From NCBI GenBank assembly GCA_947044405.1, contig CAMRHE010000011.1, positions 9,733,001 to 9,797,000 of the forward strand: a DNA stretch of 64,000 nt, written 5' to 3'. The notes below the pieces were generated by a model that was not told the origin of the DNA, did not search any database, and saw only the letters and a list, made by a program, of their open reading frames with translations. Source of the stretch: Leptodactylus fallax. Taxonomy: Eukaryota > Chordata > Amphibia > Anura > Leptodactylidae. How positions within the stretch are numbered: the first letter of the stretch is position 1; each line of letters begins with the position of its first letter. A program made the translations under genes and the position numbers. Shown one piece after another: positions 44,773-57,009 of this stretch.

Positions 44773-46526
44773 ATGAGAAGTAATCTTACATCTAACCAGT
44801 TTAGAGCTCTCCTGCAACTGGAATCGGATGATTCCATTATTATAAAACCATCTGACAAGGGGGGTAACATCGACCCGACCTCTGGGTATATCACCGAGTT
44901 GAACTCAATTCTTGATCGGGCCAAGTCGGAGGGCCTGATCAACAAGAAGGAGTGGGACTTCATACATCCTCAGTGTCCCCGTGTCCCCACTTTTTATTGC
45001 CTCCCCAAGCTACATAAGGGGTATTGTCCCCTGAAGGGCTGACCCATAGTCTCGGGCATCGACCGGATCGCCCAAGGGGTCAGCACGTACGTCAATAAGA
45101 TCTTGCAGCCGTTTGTGCTGGCCCTCCCGTCATATGTCCGGGATACCATGGATGTCCTCAGACTTCTAGAGGGCATCCAGGTTCCGGCAGGTACGACCCT
45201 TGCTAGCCTTGATGTGGAGGCTCTGTACAGTTCCATACCCCACGATCTGGGTTGTGGGTCTGACAGACACTATTTGGGGACACAGGAGAATCACTTAACC
45301 TCTCACAATGACTTTGCTCTATCTCTTATGGAATTTGTGCTAACGCACAACTCCTTCTTATTTAACGGCCGCTTCTTCCATCAGTGGCGGAGTACCGCCA
45401 TGGGGAGCCCCGCCGCACCAACTTATGCTAACATCTTTCTCGGGTGGTGGGAGGAGCGTCACATTTTTACGGAGTCGCATGAGAGGTGAACGTCCCACAT
45501 CCTTCTCTGGCTTCGTTTTATTGATGACATATTGATTTTATGATTAGGGCCCTCCGACTTGTTCCATGAGTTCACTCGGGCTCTTAACATCAACTCTCTA
45601 AATTTGAAATTCACTGCTTCTTTTGAAACAGAGTGTATTCCTTTTCTGGAGTTACACATCAAAATTACTTATGATGGAAACATCACAACAACTTTATACC
45701 ATAAATCCACGGCCACCAATTCCCTATTACTATGGGACAGTCACCACCCGGTACCTCTAAAGAGAGGGATCCCAAAAAGGCAGTTTCTGAGGGTGCGGAG
45801 GAACTCTTAATCTACGGATGAATTTCTTCATCAGAGCCAATTACTGGAGAGACGCTTTACATTTCGTGGATATCCTCAGACTCTCCTAAAACAGGCTATG
45901 AAATCTGCTGAGAGATGTAGCCGAGATGAAGTCCTCGTACCACACACGAGGATACAACCTAAAAAGTTAGTGAGAATGATTGGTACATATGATCAGGCCT
46001 CACACCAAGTAAACACACTATGCACCTTCTGGAGCATCCTTAGACAGGACCCTGGTATCAAAGACCTTATCCCCCCTCACCCCTCTGTTACCTATCGGAG
46101 GGGACGCAATTTGGGCAACCGACTAGTACATAGCCACCTTACCCCTCAAAAATCTGCTACTACCTGGTTGGGCAGCTATCGCCCCATGGGTACATATCCA
46201 TGTGGTAGATGCAGAGCATGTAAGTTCATCCACAAGGGCAACGAAGTAACATCTTATGCAACTGGACTGTCTTATACCATCAGGGACTTTATTAATTGCA
46301 GTACAGAAGGGGTTGTATTTGGGCATCCTGCTCTTGCCCACTTAATTATGTGGGCAAGACCAGGAGACAATTTCACAGACGGATCTTAGATCATGTTGGT
46401 GATATCACCCGGAGGACTGATAAACCTCTGGCCCTGCATGTGCTTGAATTTCACAATGGGGACATGTCCGCAATACATTTTCAGGGTATGGAACGGATTT
46501 TCCGCTCCCCCAGAGGGGGCAACTAG
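44773..46526 (+). pseudogene. Penelope-like reverse transcriptase/GIY-YIG endonuclease
   Basis: The plus frame reads SIIIKPSDKGGNIDPTSGY, then TFYCLPKLHKG. A TGA at 45040 stands where an Arg is expected (family motif RPIVSGI). The same frame continues with LASLDVEALYSSIPH (RT motif A) and TAMGSPAAPTYANIFLGWWE. After further stops, RFIDDILIL at about 45515 gives the catalytic DD. C-terminally, 46170-46290 has a Cys cluster PCGRCRACKF. At 46335-46480 a shifted frame gives CSCPLNYVGKTRRQFHRRI and LDHVGDI, the GIY-YIG nuclease core. The order matches Penelope-like elements of the Neptune/Poseidon type. At least four stops or frameshifts. The N-terminus before 44773 is unclear. Confidence 0.85.
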
Positions 46527-46529
46527 GTT

Positions 46530-47136
46530 AGACGGCTTGAAACTAATATTAATGTCAGCAGGCAATACCTGAAGTAGATATTGATGTCAGCAGATATTAT
46601 TACATGAGGGATAGATCTTCTACAGCTAGTAAAATAATGTGGACTCCTGCCTTTATTAGCTATATAATACAACTATTTAGTTGTCAGCATAAACTATATC
46701 TAGGATACCAGTGACCACTAACAACCTGGGATGTCTCAGTTCAGATATTGTCTACTGTGGGCTATGACATGTTAGGGATATACTGTTTGCAGCTATCAGG
46801 CTGCATCTTTGTGGAGTTATCCTGAGGGATGCTATATAACCTCTTTATATGTGTTAATACTGTCCCTCAGCGCCACTGACATGGAACATTGCTGTCTTAC
46901 ATACATTTCTCATTTTATCTATCTTGTTACGTGCCTCCATTATGACAGCTGTCAGTACCTTCTATATTATCATATAGGCTGACCACACCTCTTTTCCTAG
47001 CGTCAGAACTGTGGGCTGGATCAAAACATTTTATTGGTCCACTTAGTGTGACATAGTGGAGAATGGGTGTGACCTTATGTGGCTCAGCCCTAAATTAAGC
47101 CGGGCTGAAGCAGACACCGGCGTTAGCTATTAAGTA
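46530..47136 (+). other. 3' non-coding part of the Penelope-like element
   Basis: No frame. It leads from the endonuclease region to the pseudo-LTR with the hammerhead motif. Confidence 0.5.
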
Positions 47137-47232
47137 CCAGAGTGCATCATCAGGGCTCTGGGAATGGCGGTTTTTATTGCCTTTATCTGGGCTTTTCGGG
47201 GCATTGTTTTTCTCCTGCAATCTAATAGACTC

Positions 47233-47272
47233 CTGATGATCTAGAATATTGTCTAGTGAAACGCGTAGAGTC
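47233..47272 (+). ncRNA. Hammerhead-ribozyme-like motif in the Penelope-like element
   Basis: CTGATGA (47233-47239), then stem II CTAGA (47241-47245) pairing TCTAG (47252-47256) over a 6-nt loop, then GAAAC (47258-47262). A short stem III (AC/GU) closes on GUC at about 47270-47272. The order is that of a type I hammerhead. The base pair next to the core is a U-U mismatch and stem I is weak. Location in a pseudo-LTR is where hammerheads are known in this group. Confidence 0.6.
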
Positions 47273-47396
47273 GCTACTATCTGAGTTATGAATCATTGTT
47301 GCCTGAGATATTTCTATCTAATGGAGGCTCAATGCCTGCAGCTAAATCAGGGACTTGGGTGTTGTATTTGCTGGGACGTGGCCATTGATTGGAGCT

Positions 47397-48010
47397 TATG
47401 TTGCTGGCTTACTTAGGCACCTGAGCGCTGCAGTGCCTGAGAGCTGGTGCTTCACATATCTTTGCTGCTGAATATGATTCTGTTTGCAGATTGCTGTGAC
47501 ACAAGGGTGCTATATTTGCTGGGGAAGATATATCTGGAAGATCCAGTGCCTCCAGCTGCCCTGGGTATCTGAACACTGCCTCGATCTATTTGCATTGTGC
47601 CCATAGGAGACCGCCAGAAATAGAGAGGCATTGAGAGTGAGACTGGGATCCCTAGTTCAACATCAGGAAACATTAGGAGGGCGACACCACATCCACACTC
47701 ACTTATGTTACTGGCTTACCTAGGTACCTGAGTGCTGCAGTGGCTGAGAGCTGGTGCTTCACATAAACTTACTGCTAAATACAATTCTATTTGCAGTTTA
47801 CTCTGACACCAGGGTGTTATATTTGCGGGGGCAGATATACCTTGGAGATCCAGTGCCTCCAGCTGTCCTGTGTGTCTGAGCACTGCCTAGATCTATTTGT
47901 ATTGTGCCCATAGGAGCCTTCAGAAATAGAGGGCTCTGGCACTAAGAGTGCGACTGAGATTTCTAGTTTAACATTGGGAGATATAAGGAGGGCGACATCA
48001 CATCCACACT
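47397..48010. repeat. Tandem duplication of about 306 bp in the pseudo-LTR
   Basis: The block starting TTATGTTGCTGGCTTACTTA at 47398 recurs at about 47704 as TTATGTTACTGGCTTACCTA. Both copies continue through GAGAGCTGGTGCTTCACAT and the CCATAGGAG segment. The second copy forms the inner part of the right inverted arm. Confidence 0.8.
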
Positions 48011-48471
48011 TAGTCTGTTTAGGCTGACATATATCTAGTGGATTATCCATATTATTTCCTTAACAAAATGATTTCATGAGAGTCCATATCTATATGATTC
48101 TAGATGAGTAGCATATGAGAAGCACCTGCCTCAGATGTCCCATACTTGTATTTTATATACTGGGGTGTTCATATCAGTAAATTGGACCTGAGTATTTTAC
48201 ATCATTGCAGTCATTGGTCTTTGTATATTGATTGGCTGGTCGTGAGCTACTTTGGTGGCTTTTACATCCACAGGTTCTATTGTTTCATCAATATAAAAGC
48301 TTTTCAACTTATACCATCACTGAGATAGACTGATACATAGATCCTCCCATGATTACACCCCTTCATCTTTGTATTCACGCCGTTTGTTCCCCTTTTTTTA
48401 TATTCTAATAATAAAGGTTATGCTTTATTTTTATCTGTAATTTTTGAGGGAATCATCTTCTGTGATCTGTC
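47757..48471. repeat. Right inverted pseudo-LTR arm
   Basis: Reverse complement of 43879-44550, ending TTGAGGGAATCATCTTCTG and then GTGATCTGT. Confidence 0.85.
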
Positions 48472-48589
48472 TTCACTATACACCTGGAATTTTTTCGATC
48501 GATTTGGACCATGATGACAAACATATGAAGAGAATCTATTTATTTCATCCAACTATGTCAATAAGTTTACCTTACCTTGATGTTTCTAC

Positions 48590-48925
48590 AATGTGGATCA
48601 CTTGAGTCATTATTGTTTCCTTATTTTAGTGTCTGATGAAGGTTGCATAGTGCCATTGTATTTAAGATTGTATACCACAATAAATCATTTTGGAATTGCA
48701 TCTGTAGTGCCAAGTTTATTTATTCAGTGACTCAAAGACATTGTCATTGCACACGTGTCTGCATTTCCTGGTTATACATGCATTTCCTGGACAAACATGT
48801 GGCAGCAGCCATTTTCTTGTTTTCTCATTTTTGTTTGTCCGAAGCAAATCACCATTTCTTCAACTTCATGAAAACACTTTTAATATTCGGGGCAAAATTT
48901 ACTTGTTATGAACCGATTTGATCTC
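48590..48925 (-). repeat. hAT-like dispersed repeat (copy of 13863-14115)
   Basis: Minus-strand blocks AAATCGGTTCATAACAAG, CCAGGAAATGCAGACACGTG and TGAGTCACTGAATAAA match 13863-14115. Non-coding. Confidence 0.5.
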
Positions 48926-50382
48926 TTTACACCAGTTTACTGTAGACTTTTTTTTTGTAACTAAACACTGAACTGCAAAATAATTAATTGCAGTGTATAA
49001 TTGTTTCGTGCTATAAAGTATGTCAATTTACTCTCGATTTTCTTTTTTTGTTGTAACTTAATTGAATTGCACCATAATTAATGGCGGTGTAACGATTGTT
49101 GCTTGAACTCAATGTGCCAATTTACTGTAGAATTTTTCTTAACTAAACATCACATTGACACAGATTGAATACAAAGGGAGATATGCTGGCTATGGATATA
49201 ACTGTTAGGAAAACCAGAGGACCACAAGCATTTGCCAAATTGAAAGAAAGTGCCCCTTAATTTATAAAAAATCCGCTCAAATGTGTTTTTAGGGTAAACC
49301 CCTTCTTAAAATGAGATATTGACATTACAGACTGCCCACATGTTTGGGCACCAAACAACCAGGGTCGGCTGGGAAACTGGTCACAATACACACAATATAA
49401 AAAAAAAATAGAAATGGCAGAATATTATTAATTAATAGTTTCATAACATGCATGTAAGTATAAAAACTTCACTTAATACTATTAGCGTTGGGAGGAAAAA
49501 ACAGATAGTAAACAATAAGGATATCCCACTCTGGGCCACTGCCTGGAGACTGATGACACTACACTGCTCACATATATGATACAAAATATAAAAAAGCTAG
49601 TAGTGAGCAGTGTAGTAGCTTCGCACTTAAATCTTACTAGGAGACCAATGATTCTGGTAGGTGCACATGCACCTTGACACACTGGAATGAAATTGTCCAT
49701 CACAGGGAGAGCATATGGGCTTGGGGTGCATACTTTGCTGCAAGAGGGAGTGTATACCTGTAGGCAGCACTCGGGAGAGGCTGTGCCAGAGGCCTCAGCA
49801 CACACTAGTATGCCTGTATATTGAGTAGTGCTAAAATATGTCTCACAGAGTCCAGCTTTCTAATTTTGATAGGAGGGATGACTAAGTCCTTTGAGGCAAA
49901 AATCAATACTACAGTAATACACTAAAGGGGAGGGGGGAAACAGCTGGATAATTAATAAACAAAGCAATGGAAATATATCAATAAATATAAATGGTGAATT
50001 GTACATGATTATAAAACACAAGTGTATGTAAATTGTCAAAAAGATATTAAACAATACTAACACAAGTCTCAAAGATCAGCATGGAATAAATAATACAAAA
50101 AAAAAAAAGTTAAATAAATAAATACAAACAGAATAAAAATTATTTTTGCATTCCCATATTTCGCACAGGATGACTGGGAGAGAAAAGTAAAATTGCATAG
50201 GTTGGCAAAGATAGAATGTGAGAATTATTTGTGATAGCACTGACATACATACTGTCCCTACCTGTATGTCCCACACTGACTCCTATTTCTCTCTGCCTAA
50301 AATCTATCTATTGTCCTCACACATTAATACTCATACACTGTTATATTTCTATGTGCAACCCCAATTCCAAAAAAGTTGTGAC
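48926..50382. other. AT-rich sequence with short tandem duplication
   Basis: Between about 48940 and 49150 two to three degenerate units of roughly 100 bp repeat (TTTTTTTGTAACTAAAC..., AATTAATGGCGGTGTAACGA, CAATTTACT). The remainder has no recognised genes or repeats. Reading frames at 49482-50276 are not supported. Confidence 0.4.
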
Positions 50383-50809
50383 TAGAGATGAGTGAATTTC
50401 TCAAAAGTTTTATTCGGCACTTCTATTCGAAGTTCCAAAAAAATTTGCTTCGATCTGAATTACTTTGCGGCAAATATCACTAAAAAACACCTGTTTCCTA
50501 GCTTCAGAGAGCCTGTATAGTGGAGTAGAACACGCATAGGGAGCCTACTGTGGTAGTCAAACAATACTGTGAGTCCGAATGACAAGCACATGACAGGCGT
50601 CGTTCTTAAAACCACTGCACACTTCACTTATTTGGACAGTTGCAGGGCTAAAACTGTCCAACTAACTCAAGTGTGAATCCAGCCTTACAGGTCCATGTTA
50701 CTGCCAGGTAGAAAGAACCGTGCAGAGGCCCAACATCCTACTGTACAGTGAAAGAGCACACTCCTTTTACACCGTCGTCTGTCGATTCCACATATATGTC
50801 TACAGAGTG

Positions 50810-51800
50810 GCAAGGTGACATAATGTGGAGGTGGCAGCAGCATGAGTAGGCCTTACAGTGACCCAGTGGCAGCGGCATGAGGAGGACATACAGTGACCCA
50901 GCAGTGGCATGAGGAGGCCATACAGTGATCCAGTGGCAGTGGCATGAGGAGGCCATACAGTGATCCAGTGGCTGCAGCATGAGGAGGCCATACAGTGACC
51001 CAATGGCAGCGGCATTAGGAGGACATACAGTGACCCAGCAGTGGCTGAAGCATGAGGAGGGCATACAGTGACCCAGTGGCAGAAGTGGAGGTAGTAGCAG
51101 CCTTAGGAGGACACACAGTGACCCAGTGGCTGCAGCATGAGGAGGGCATACAGTGACCCAGTGGCTGCGGCATAAGGAGGGCATACAGTGACCCAGTGGC
51201 TGCGGCATGAGGAGGCCATACAGTGACCCAGTGGCAGCGGCATGAGGAGGGCATAAAGTGACCCAGTGGCAGAAGTAGTAGCAGCCATAGGAGGACATAC
51301 AGTGACCCAGTGACTGCGGCATGAGGAGGGCATACAGTGACCCAGTGGTTGCGGTATGAGGAGGACATTCAGTGAACCAGTGGCAGCGGCATGAGGAGGG
51401 CATACAGTGACCCAGTGGCAGCAGCATGAGGAGGGCATACAGTGACCCAGTGACTGCGGCATGAGGAAGGCATACAGTGACCCAATGGTTGCGGGATGAG
51501 GAGGGCATACAGTGACCCATTGGTTGCGGGATGAGGAGGGCATTCAGTGACCCAGTGGCTGCTTCATGAGGAGGGCATACAGTGACCCAGTGGCAGCAGC
51601 ATAAGGAGGCGATACAATAACCCAGTGGCAGTGGCATAGGAGGACATACAGTGACCCAGTGGCAGCGGCATGAGGAGGGCATACAGTGACCCAGTGGCAG
51701 CAGCATGAGGACATATAGTGACCCAGTGGCTGTGGCATGAGGAGGGCATACAGTGACCCAGTGGCAGTGGCATAAGGAGGACATACAGTGACCCAGTTCC
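50810..51800. repeat. 35-bp minisatellite, about 28 units
   Basis: Unit core GGCATGAGGAGGGCATACAG followed by TGACCCAGTGGC. Since 35 is not a multiple of 3 and no frame on the minus strand contains a stop, a 35-residue peptide repeat appears in all three minus frames. This gives a false 525-codon reading frame (50738-52315). It begins within the end of the hAT coding relic. Confidence 0.92.
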
Positions 51801-51829
51801 TCCCTTGTGTGACTTTGTTCGCCCAGGCA

Positions 51830-53290
51830 AACGAGGTGTAGAACAGTGTGACACCGCTGTGCCCTGCATGCTGGAGGAGCACTGTGAATTGTCCCTGCAG
51901 TGGAGGATGAGGTGGACATTGTTGCAGGACCAACGGCGTGAGAATGTGGAGGCAGAAGCTGCATCACCTGTCCAAGTTGCTGGTGTGTCTGGGCAGGCAC
52001 CACATTAACCCAGTGGGCCGTAAATGACATATATTGTCCTTGACCACAGGTACAGCTCCACATGTCGGCACTGTCGTGCACTTTGGCAGACAACGACAGG
52101 CTCAATGACTGGCCCTCCTTCTGTTCTACATATTTGTGCAGGACTGTACTGCCTTCTTGGCAAAGAAATGACGGCTTGAGACTCTCCACCTCGTCTCGGC
52201 GCAATCCATCAGTTCTCTGAAAGATGCAGAGTCCACCAAGTGGAAAGGGAGTGACTGCAGTACCAGCAACTTGGACAGGAGCACGTTCAGCTTCTGCACT
52301 GTTGGATGATTGCACGCATACTGTTGTCTCTTAGATAGAGATTCTATGGTGACACTGCATATGTTGGCGCAGGGCTGTGGTGCCAACATTGTCACCCTGG
52401 CCACGCTTCACCTTCTGCCCACAGATTGAACATATGGCCATGTTCACCTCCCCCGGCGGCTTTACAAAAACTGCCACACTGCCGAGTAGGTGATTTTACC
52501 CCCAACAGTCTGCAGTAACTGACTGCTAGCGCCACTATCTCCGTGAACCCCTGAACCACTGCTTTCCAGGCAGGTAGGTTGCTGCGAAGCGGGTGGTCTA
52601 CCCCGCGCACATTTAGCTCCCGACCTCACACTGCTGCCACCCTGCTGACTCCCCCCGCTGCCTCATGCACAAGCTGCAACCCTCTTTTCCTGATGACGAT
52701 GAGGTCCCTTCATCACCCAGCTCCCAATTACGATCATCTACATTGTCATCCACTACTGTGCGCAGGTCACTGATGTCCTCCTCAACACCAGCTCCCACGC
52801 CACTCTCCTCATCACTACTTGCCCGCCTACCGCAGGAAGCAGCGGATGTCTCCTCCACATCTTGGCTGAGCAGTAGCTGATGACTGTCCTCTAGTACCTC
52901 CTCCTCACTGTACAGTGAATCTGAGCCCACAGCATAGAGTAGTTCTCTAGCTGAGGGAACAGAAAAGGACAGAGGCAGGTTGAGGACAGGTGAGGGTACA
53001 GGGCCTGCTGCCGGGCCATGCCAACTAAGGCTTGTGTCTGACGAACCCACCGACTCTTGGCTGGGGGTGTCTGATGTGGATTGGGATGAATTGGATGACC
53101 GAGTCAGATAGTCTACAACCGTTGGGTTGCTGGTCAAGACAAGACCGCTACTTGACACTGGGAGCTCAGGCCTCTGTAACTGACCCCTGCTGCCACGCCC
53201 CTTTACTCTGCTGCGACCTGTGCCTGCGCCAGAAACATTTAGGCCCGCGGCTCTCCCCTGTGCATGGCCTCTCGCTTCTCTGTCTGACAT
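51830..53290 (-). pseudogene. hAT transposase relic with BED finger
   Basis: The minus-strand ATG at 53290 opens a 225-residue Ser/Gly/Glu-rich leader (52613-53290). The frame at 52392-52610 gives VKSPTRQCGSFCKAAGGG then a Cys/His end like a BED zinc finger (HGHMFNLW, with the second Cys lost). The frame at 52126-52404 gives KLLVLQSLPFHLVDSASF and CAETRWRVSSRHFF, the start of the hAT catalytic region. It is paralogous to 37560-37700. The rest runs into the minisatellite near 51800. Frameshifts between all blocks. The C-terminal dimerisation domain is absent. Confidence 0.7.
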
Positions 53291-53429
53291 ACTGTTCGAT
53301 GAAAAATCCTAATTACAAAGGGCAAAAAGGCCTGTTATTTTCTACTTTGAAGAGTATGGCAAATATGCCCCTTATTTCTTTACCCACTAATGAACACCAA
53401 TAAAAAAAACCGTGATAAAGGCAGAGATT

Positions 53430-53700
53430 TGTGGCTCAGAATTATTGAATTATTGACAATGCTATTGATAAATGGCCTGCAACTTTATACTGGTAACAAA
53501 ATGGCGAATATGACCCTTTTTATGTGTTTTTACACTAATAAACACCTTTAAATAAGTGATAACCGCTAAGAATTATTGAATTCTTATTGACAATACTGTT
53601 TTTAAATATGGCCTGCAACTTTATACTGGTAACAAAATGGCGAATATGGTTGTTATGTCTTTCCCCACGTTAAAGGCATTTATTTCAGATAAGTGCAGAT
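53430..53700. repeat. Degenerate tandem repeat, period about 136 bp
   Basis: GGCCTGCAACTTTATACTGG followed by TAACAAAATGGCGAATATG occurs near 53475 and again near 53610. Two units, non-coding. Confidence 0.7.
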
Positions 53701-53719
53701 AGTATTGGATGATAATTCA

Positions 53720-54400
53720 GTTTTCTTTGACACAATAGTACTGAATAATGTTATGCCTTGGAAGAACAGTGAATAAGCCCCTTATAATAAACACCTTTAA
53801 AAAGGCTTTTTTTTTACAGATAAGTGGAGATATGGCTTTGGAACAATAGTACTGAATAATGTTATGCCTTGGAACAACAGTGAATAAGCCTCTTATAATA
53901 AACGTCTTTAAAAAGGTTTTTTTTACAGATACTGTACGTACAGATATGTCTTTGGCACAATAGTACTGAATAATGTTATGCCTTGGAAGAACAGTGAATA
54001 AGCCCCTTATAATAAACGTCTTTAAAAAGGTTTTTTTTACAGATACTGTACGTGCAGATATGTCTTTGGCACAATAGTACTGAATAATGTTATGCCTTGG
54101 AAGAACAGTGAATAAGCCCCTTATAATAAACGCCTTTAAAAAGGCTTTTTTTTTACAGATAAGTAGAGATATGGCTTTGGCACAATAGTACTGAATAATG
54201 TTATGCCTTGGAACAACAGTGAATAAGCCCCTTATAATAAACGTCTTTAAAAAGGTTTTTTTTACAGATACTGTACATGCAGATATGTCTTTGGCACAAT
54301 AGTACTGAATAATGTTATGCCTTGGAAGAACAGTGAATAAGCCCCTTATAATAAACGCCTTTAAAATGGCTTTTTTTACAGATATGTGCAGATATTAGTG
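53720..54400. repeat. Six-unit tandem array, 111-114 bp period
   Basis: CTGAATAATGTTATGCCTTG recurs at 53741, 53852, 53966, 54080, 54191 and 54305. Each unit also has AATAAGCC and a T-run followed by ACAGATA. Units are highly alike, so the array is young or homogenised. Confidence 0.9.
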
Positions 54401-54944
54401 TATGATAATTCACTGTTTTTTGCTGTACTGCACTGCAAAAGGCTTTTTGTGTTCTGCCTTAAAGACACAGTTATGAGTAATGAGCAGCAGTATAACGGCA
54501 GTGAGTGCTGCAATGTGAATTATGCTGCAAATTCTTGCTGTAAATGACCCTGGAACCACCCCAAATTCTTCTCTCAATTCCTCCCTATCCTTTCCCCACA
54601 GTTCTAAGGCTCAGCCTCTTTCCCTGAACTTCTGTTTTCTAAGTCTTTCCCTAGCTCCTGCCGACATCTGTCCCTACAGTAAGAGCGATGTGGAATGACT
54701 ACCTGTGACATCACAGGTTCAGCTGGCTGCTGATTAGCTGTACGCTTGGCATTGTGGGTGATCCTGCGCTCCCAGAGTCTCTTTCCCCTTGTCCTAACAT
54801 GTGTGGCGGCCATTTTATAAAAAAATGCGATTCGATGCATCGAAGTGTGAGGAAATCTGGAATCGTGGCGAATCGAAGATTTCCTGAAATTCGGATCGAA
54901 TTCCACTTTTGCAGAATTGGTTCGCTCATCTCTACTAGCAATCA

Positions 54945-56410
54945 CAGGATCAGTTTATTCGCTGATGATGAGATCCTCTCACTCGCATATTCGAACAACA
55001 CTAACTACTGTGTCCCAAATCTTATCTGCATTTGGCGCCTCAACATACTATAAAGTAAACAAATCTAAGTGCCAAATATTGGGGGTTAATATCTCAAAGG
55101 CAGACATTAAGTTTATCAAGGATACCTCCCCTTATCAATGTGTCCTCACTCTATACCATACCTGGACATTAAATTAACTCCTGACCCTAAAGATCTAGTC
55201 AAAGTGAATTTCCCTGGGATAATGTCCTCTTTACAGCAAGGACTCACTAATCTAGCAAAGTTTGAGCATAGCTGGATGGGGAGAATTGTGCTCAACAAAA
55301 TGTTAATTCTCCCTAGAATACTTTATTATTTATGAACTTTGATGATCTTGATACCCCAAAATGTTTTTAACAACCTCCAAAAGCAAATGACAAATTTAAT
55401 CTGGAATCATCGCAAACCAAGAGTAGCCTTCTCCATTCTATCTGAGGGGAGGTCATGGGGGTATAGGTGTCCCAAATTTATATCACTATCATACTGCTAT
55501 TGCTTTAGGCCAAATTAAATACTGGCTAACCTCTAACCATGGCAAATTAGGTATATGGGGTAGGTGTGGATTTAGGTCTATCTCTGACTTATTCCTAAAT
55601 GACGCTATAGCACCCTTCCATGTACTTTAGGAAAAATTTTCTCTGCCTATCTCGGAATTGTTCACCTACACTAGAATGGTCTCATACTTGCTAAAGCATC
55701 CCTCACGACAACTCCTCTTACCACAAACTGTGACCGACTTACTCCAACCGTCTACTTCCCAGGTAGCCACCAAAACCAAGACTCTGTATCAGATGTTAAA
55801 CTCAGATTGCATCTTTCAGAAAATTTCACAAATTTTAAATTGGGAAAAGGACTTAGGTTACCAGTTCACGGTGTATCACTGGAAAGAAGCAATTAAATGG
55901 GACAAATGCTGGCATTGCCCTTTTATTCGGCCTTTATGGATGTCAGTCTTCTCATTAGTGAATAAAATTCATTGTGACAATATTAGTCCCATTCCTGCAA
56001 TGGTCTTGTTACTTCTAGTCACTGAGTCCCGCATAGGAATCGGACCGTCATTTGTCAGGTTCTTGGGGCTTCACTTTTACTAATAGGACGCAGATGAAGA
56101 CCAACTCATGCCCCGCACTGTCAGAATTGATATCCACCGTGACAACAAACTGTCAATTCGAGCAGATATAAACTAATAGAAATGGCAGCCTAGAGCGTTT
56201 TGGGGCCAATTGGAAGGAATGGGTTGCAGTCTTCCCATCCCCAGTCACCTAACAATCAATTGCAGTGAATTACCTATTTGACTTGTCCCCACCATTAGTG
56301 TGATTGAAGCACTGCTCTATCTTTATAACCACTGTCGTTGGTCGGTACTAGGTGCACATTGCGACTATCCTTCCTATCTTTTTGGTGTCTAATCTGTCTC
56401 TGGAGTTTCA
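54945..56410 (+). pseudogene. L1-like ORF2, reverse transcriptase end and C-terminus
   Basis: Starts within the RT at FADDEILSLAYSN (catalytic DD) near 54955. It continues with SKCQILGVNI, PYLDIKLTPDPKDLVKVNF and the GRIVLNKMLILPRILYYL block (55138-55335). After stops, 55658-56083 gives KTLYQMLNSD, WEKDLGYQF and IRPLWMSVFSLVNKIHCD, the C-terminal part of vertebrate L1/Tx1-like ORF2. The 5' part is missing at the hAT boundary. The 3' tail is not clearly poly-A. LINE RT copies its own RNA at the target. This copy is dead. Confidence 0.8.
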
Positions 56411-56447
56411 TAACTCACAGACATACTTCTAGTTCAAATTCTATTGA

Positions 56448-56970
<523 letters not shown>

Positions 56971-57009
56971 TTGGAGATTTGCATGAAATTATATCATTAT
57001 AGTTATATC

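Larger units (their letters stand above)
43879..48471 (+). mobile_element. Penelope-like retroelement with inverted pseudo-LTRs
   Basis: A central reverse transcriptase plus GIY-YIG endonuclease relic (44773-46526) is flanked by long inverted copies (43879-44550 and 47757-48471). Inverted or tandem pseudo-LTRs, a RT distinct from LTR and LINE types, a GIY-YIG nuclease and hammerhead motifs together define Penelope-like elements. The copy is about 4.6 kb and inactive. Confidence 0.85.
50383..54934 (-). mobile_element. Large hAT-type element with decayed transposase and minisatellite
   Basis: The left end TAGAGATGAGTGAA and the right end TTCGCTCATCTCTA are inverted complements. On the minus strand a BED-finger hAT transposase relic runs from about 53290 to 51830, then a 35-bp minisatellite. 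Non-coding arrays occupy 53430-54380. No 8-bp duplication is obvious at the ends, so hAT status rests on the protein and the terminus family. Confidence 0.7.

Noticed and set aside
48622..48700. CTGATGA at 48633 as a possible fourth hammerhead core
   Set aside because: No GAAAC follows within a plausible stem II distance.
50350..50382. TGCAACCCCAATTCCAAAAAAGTTG as a transposon terminus
   Set aside because: It looks like a known style of terminal repeat, but no inverted partner or target duplication could be found, so it is left unassigned.
50810..51800. CRISPR-like regular array
   Set aside because: Units are directly tandem without unique spacers, the host is a vertebrate, and no cas genes exist.
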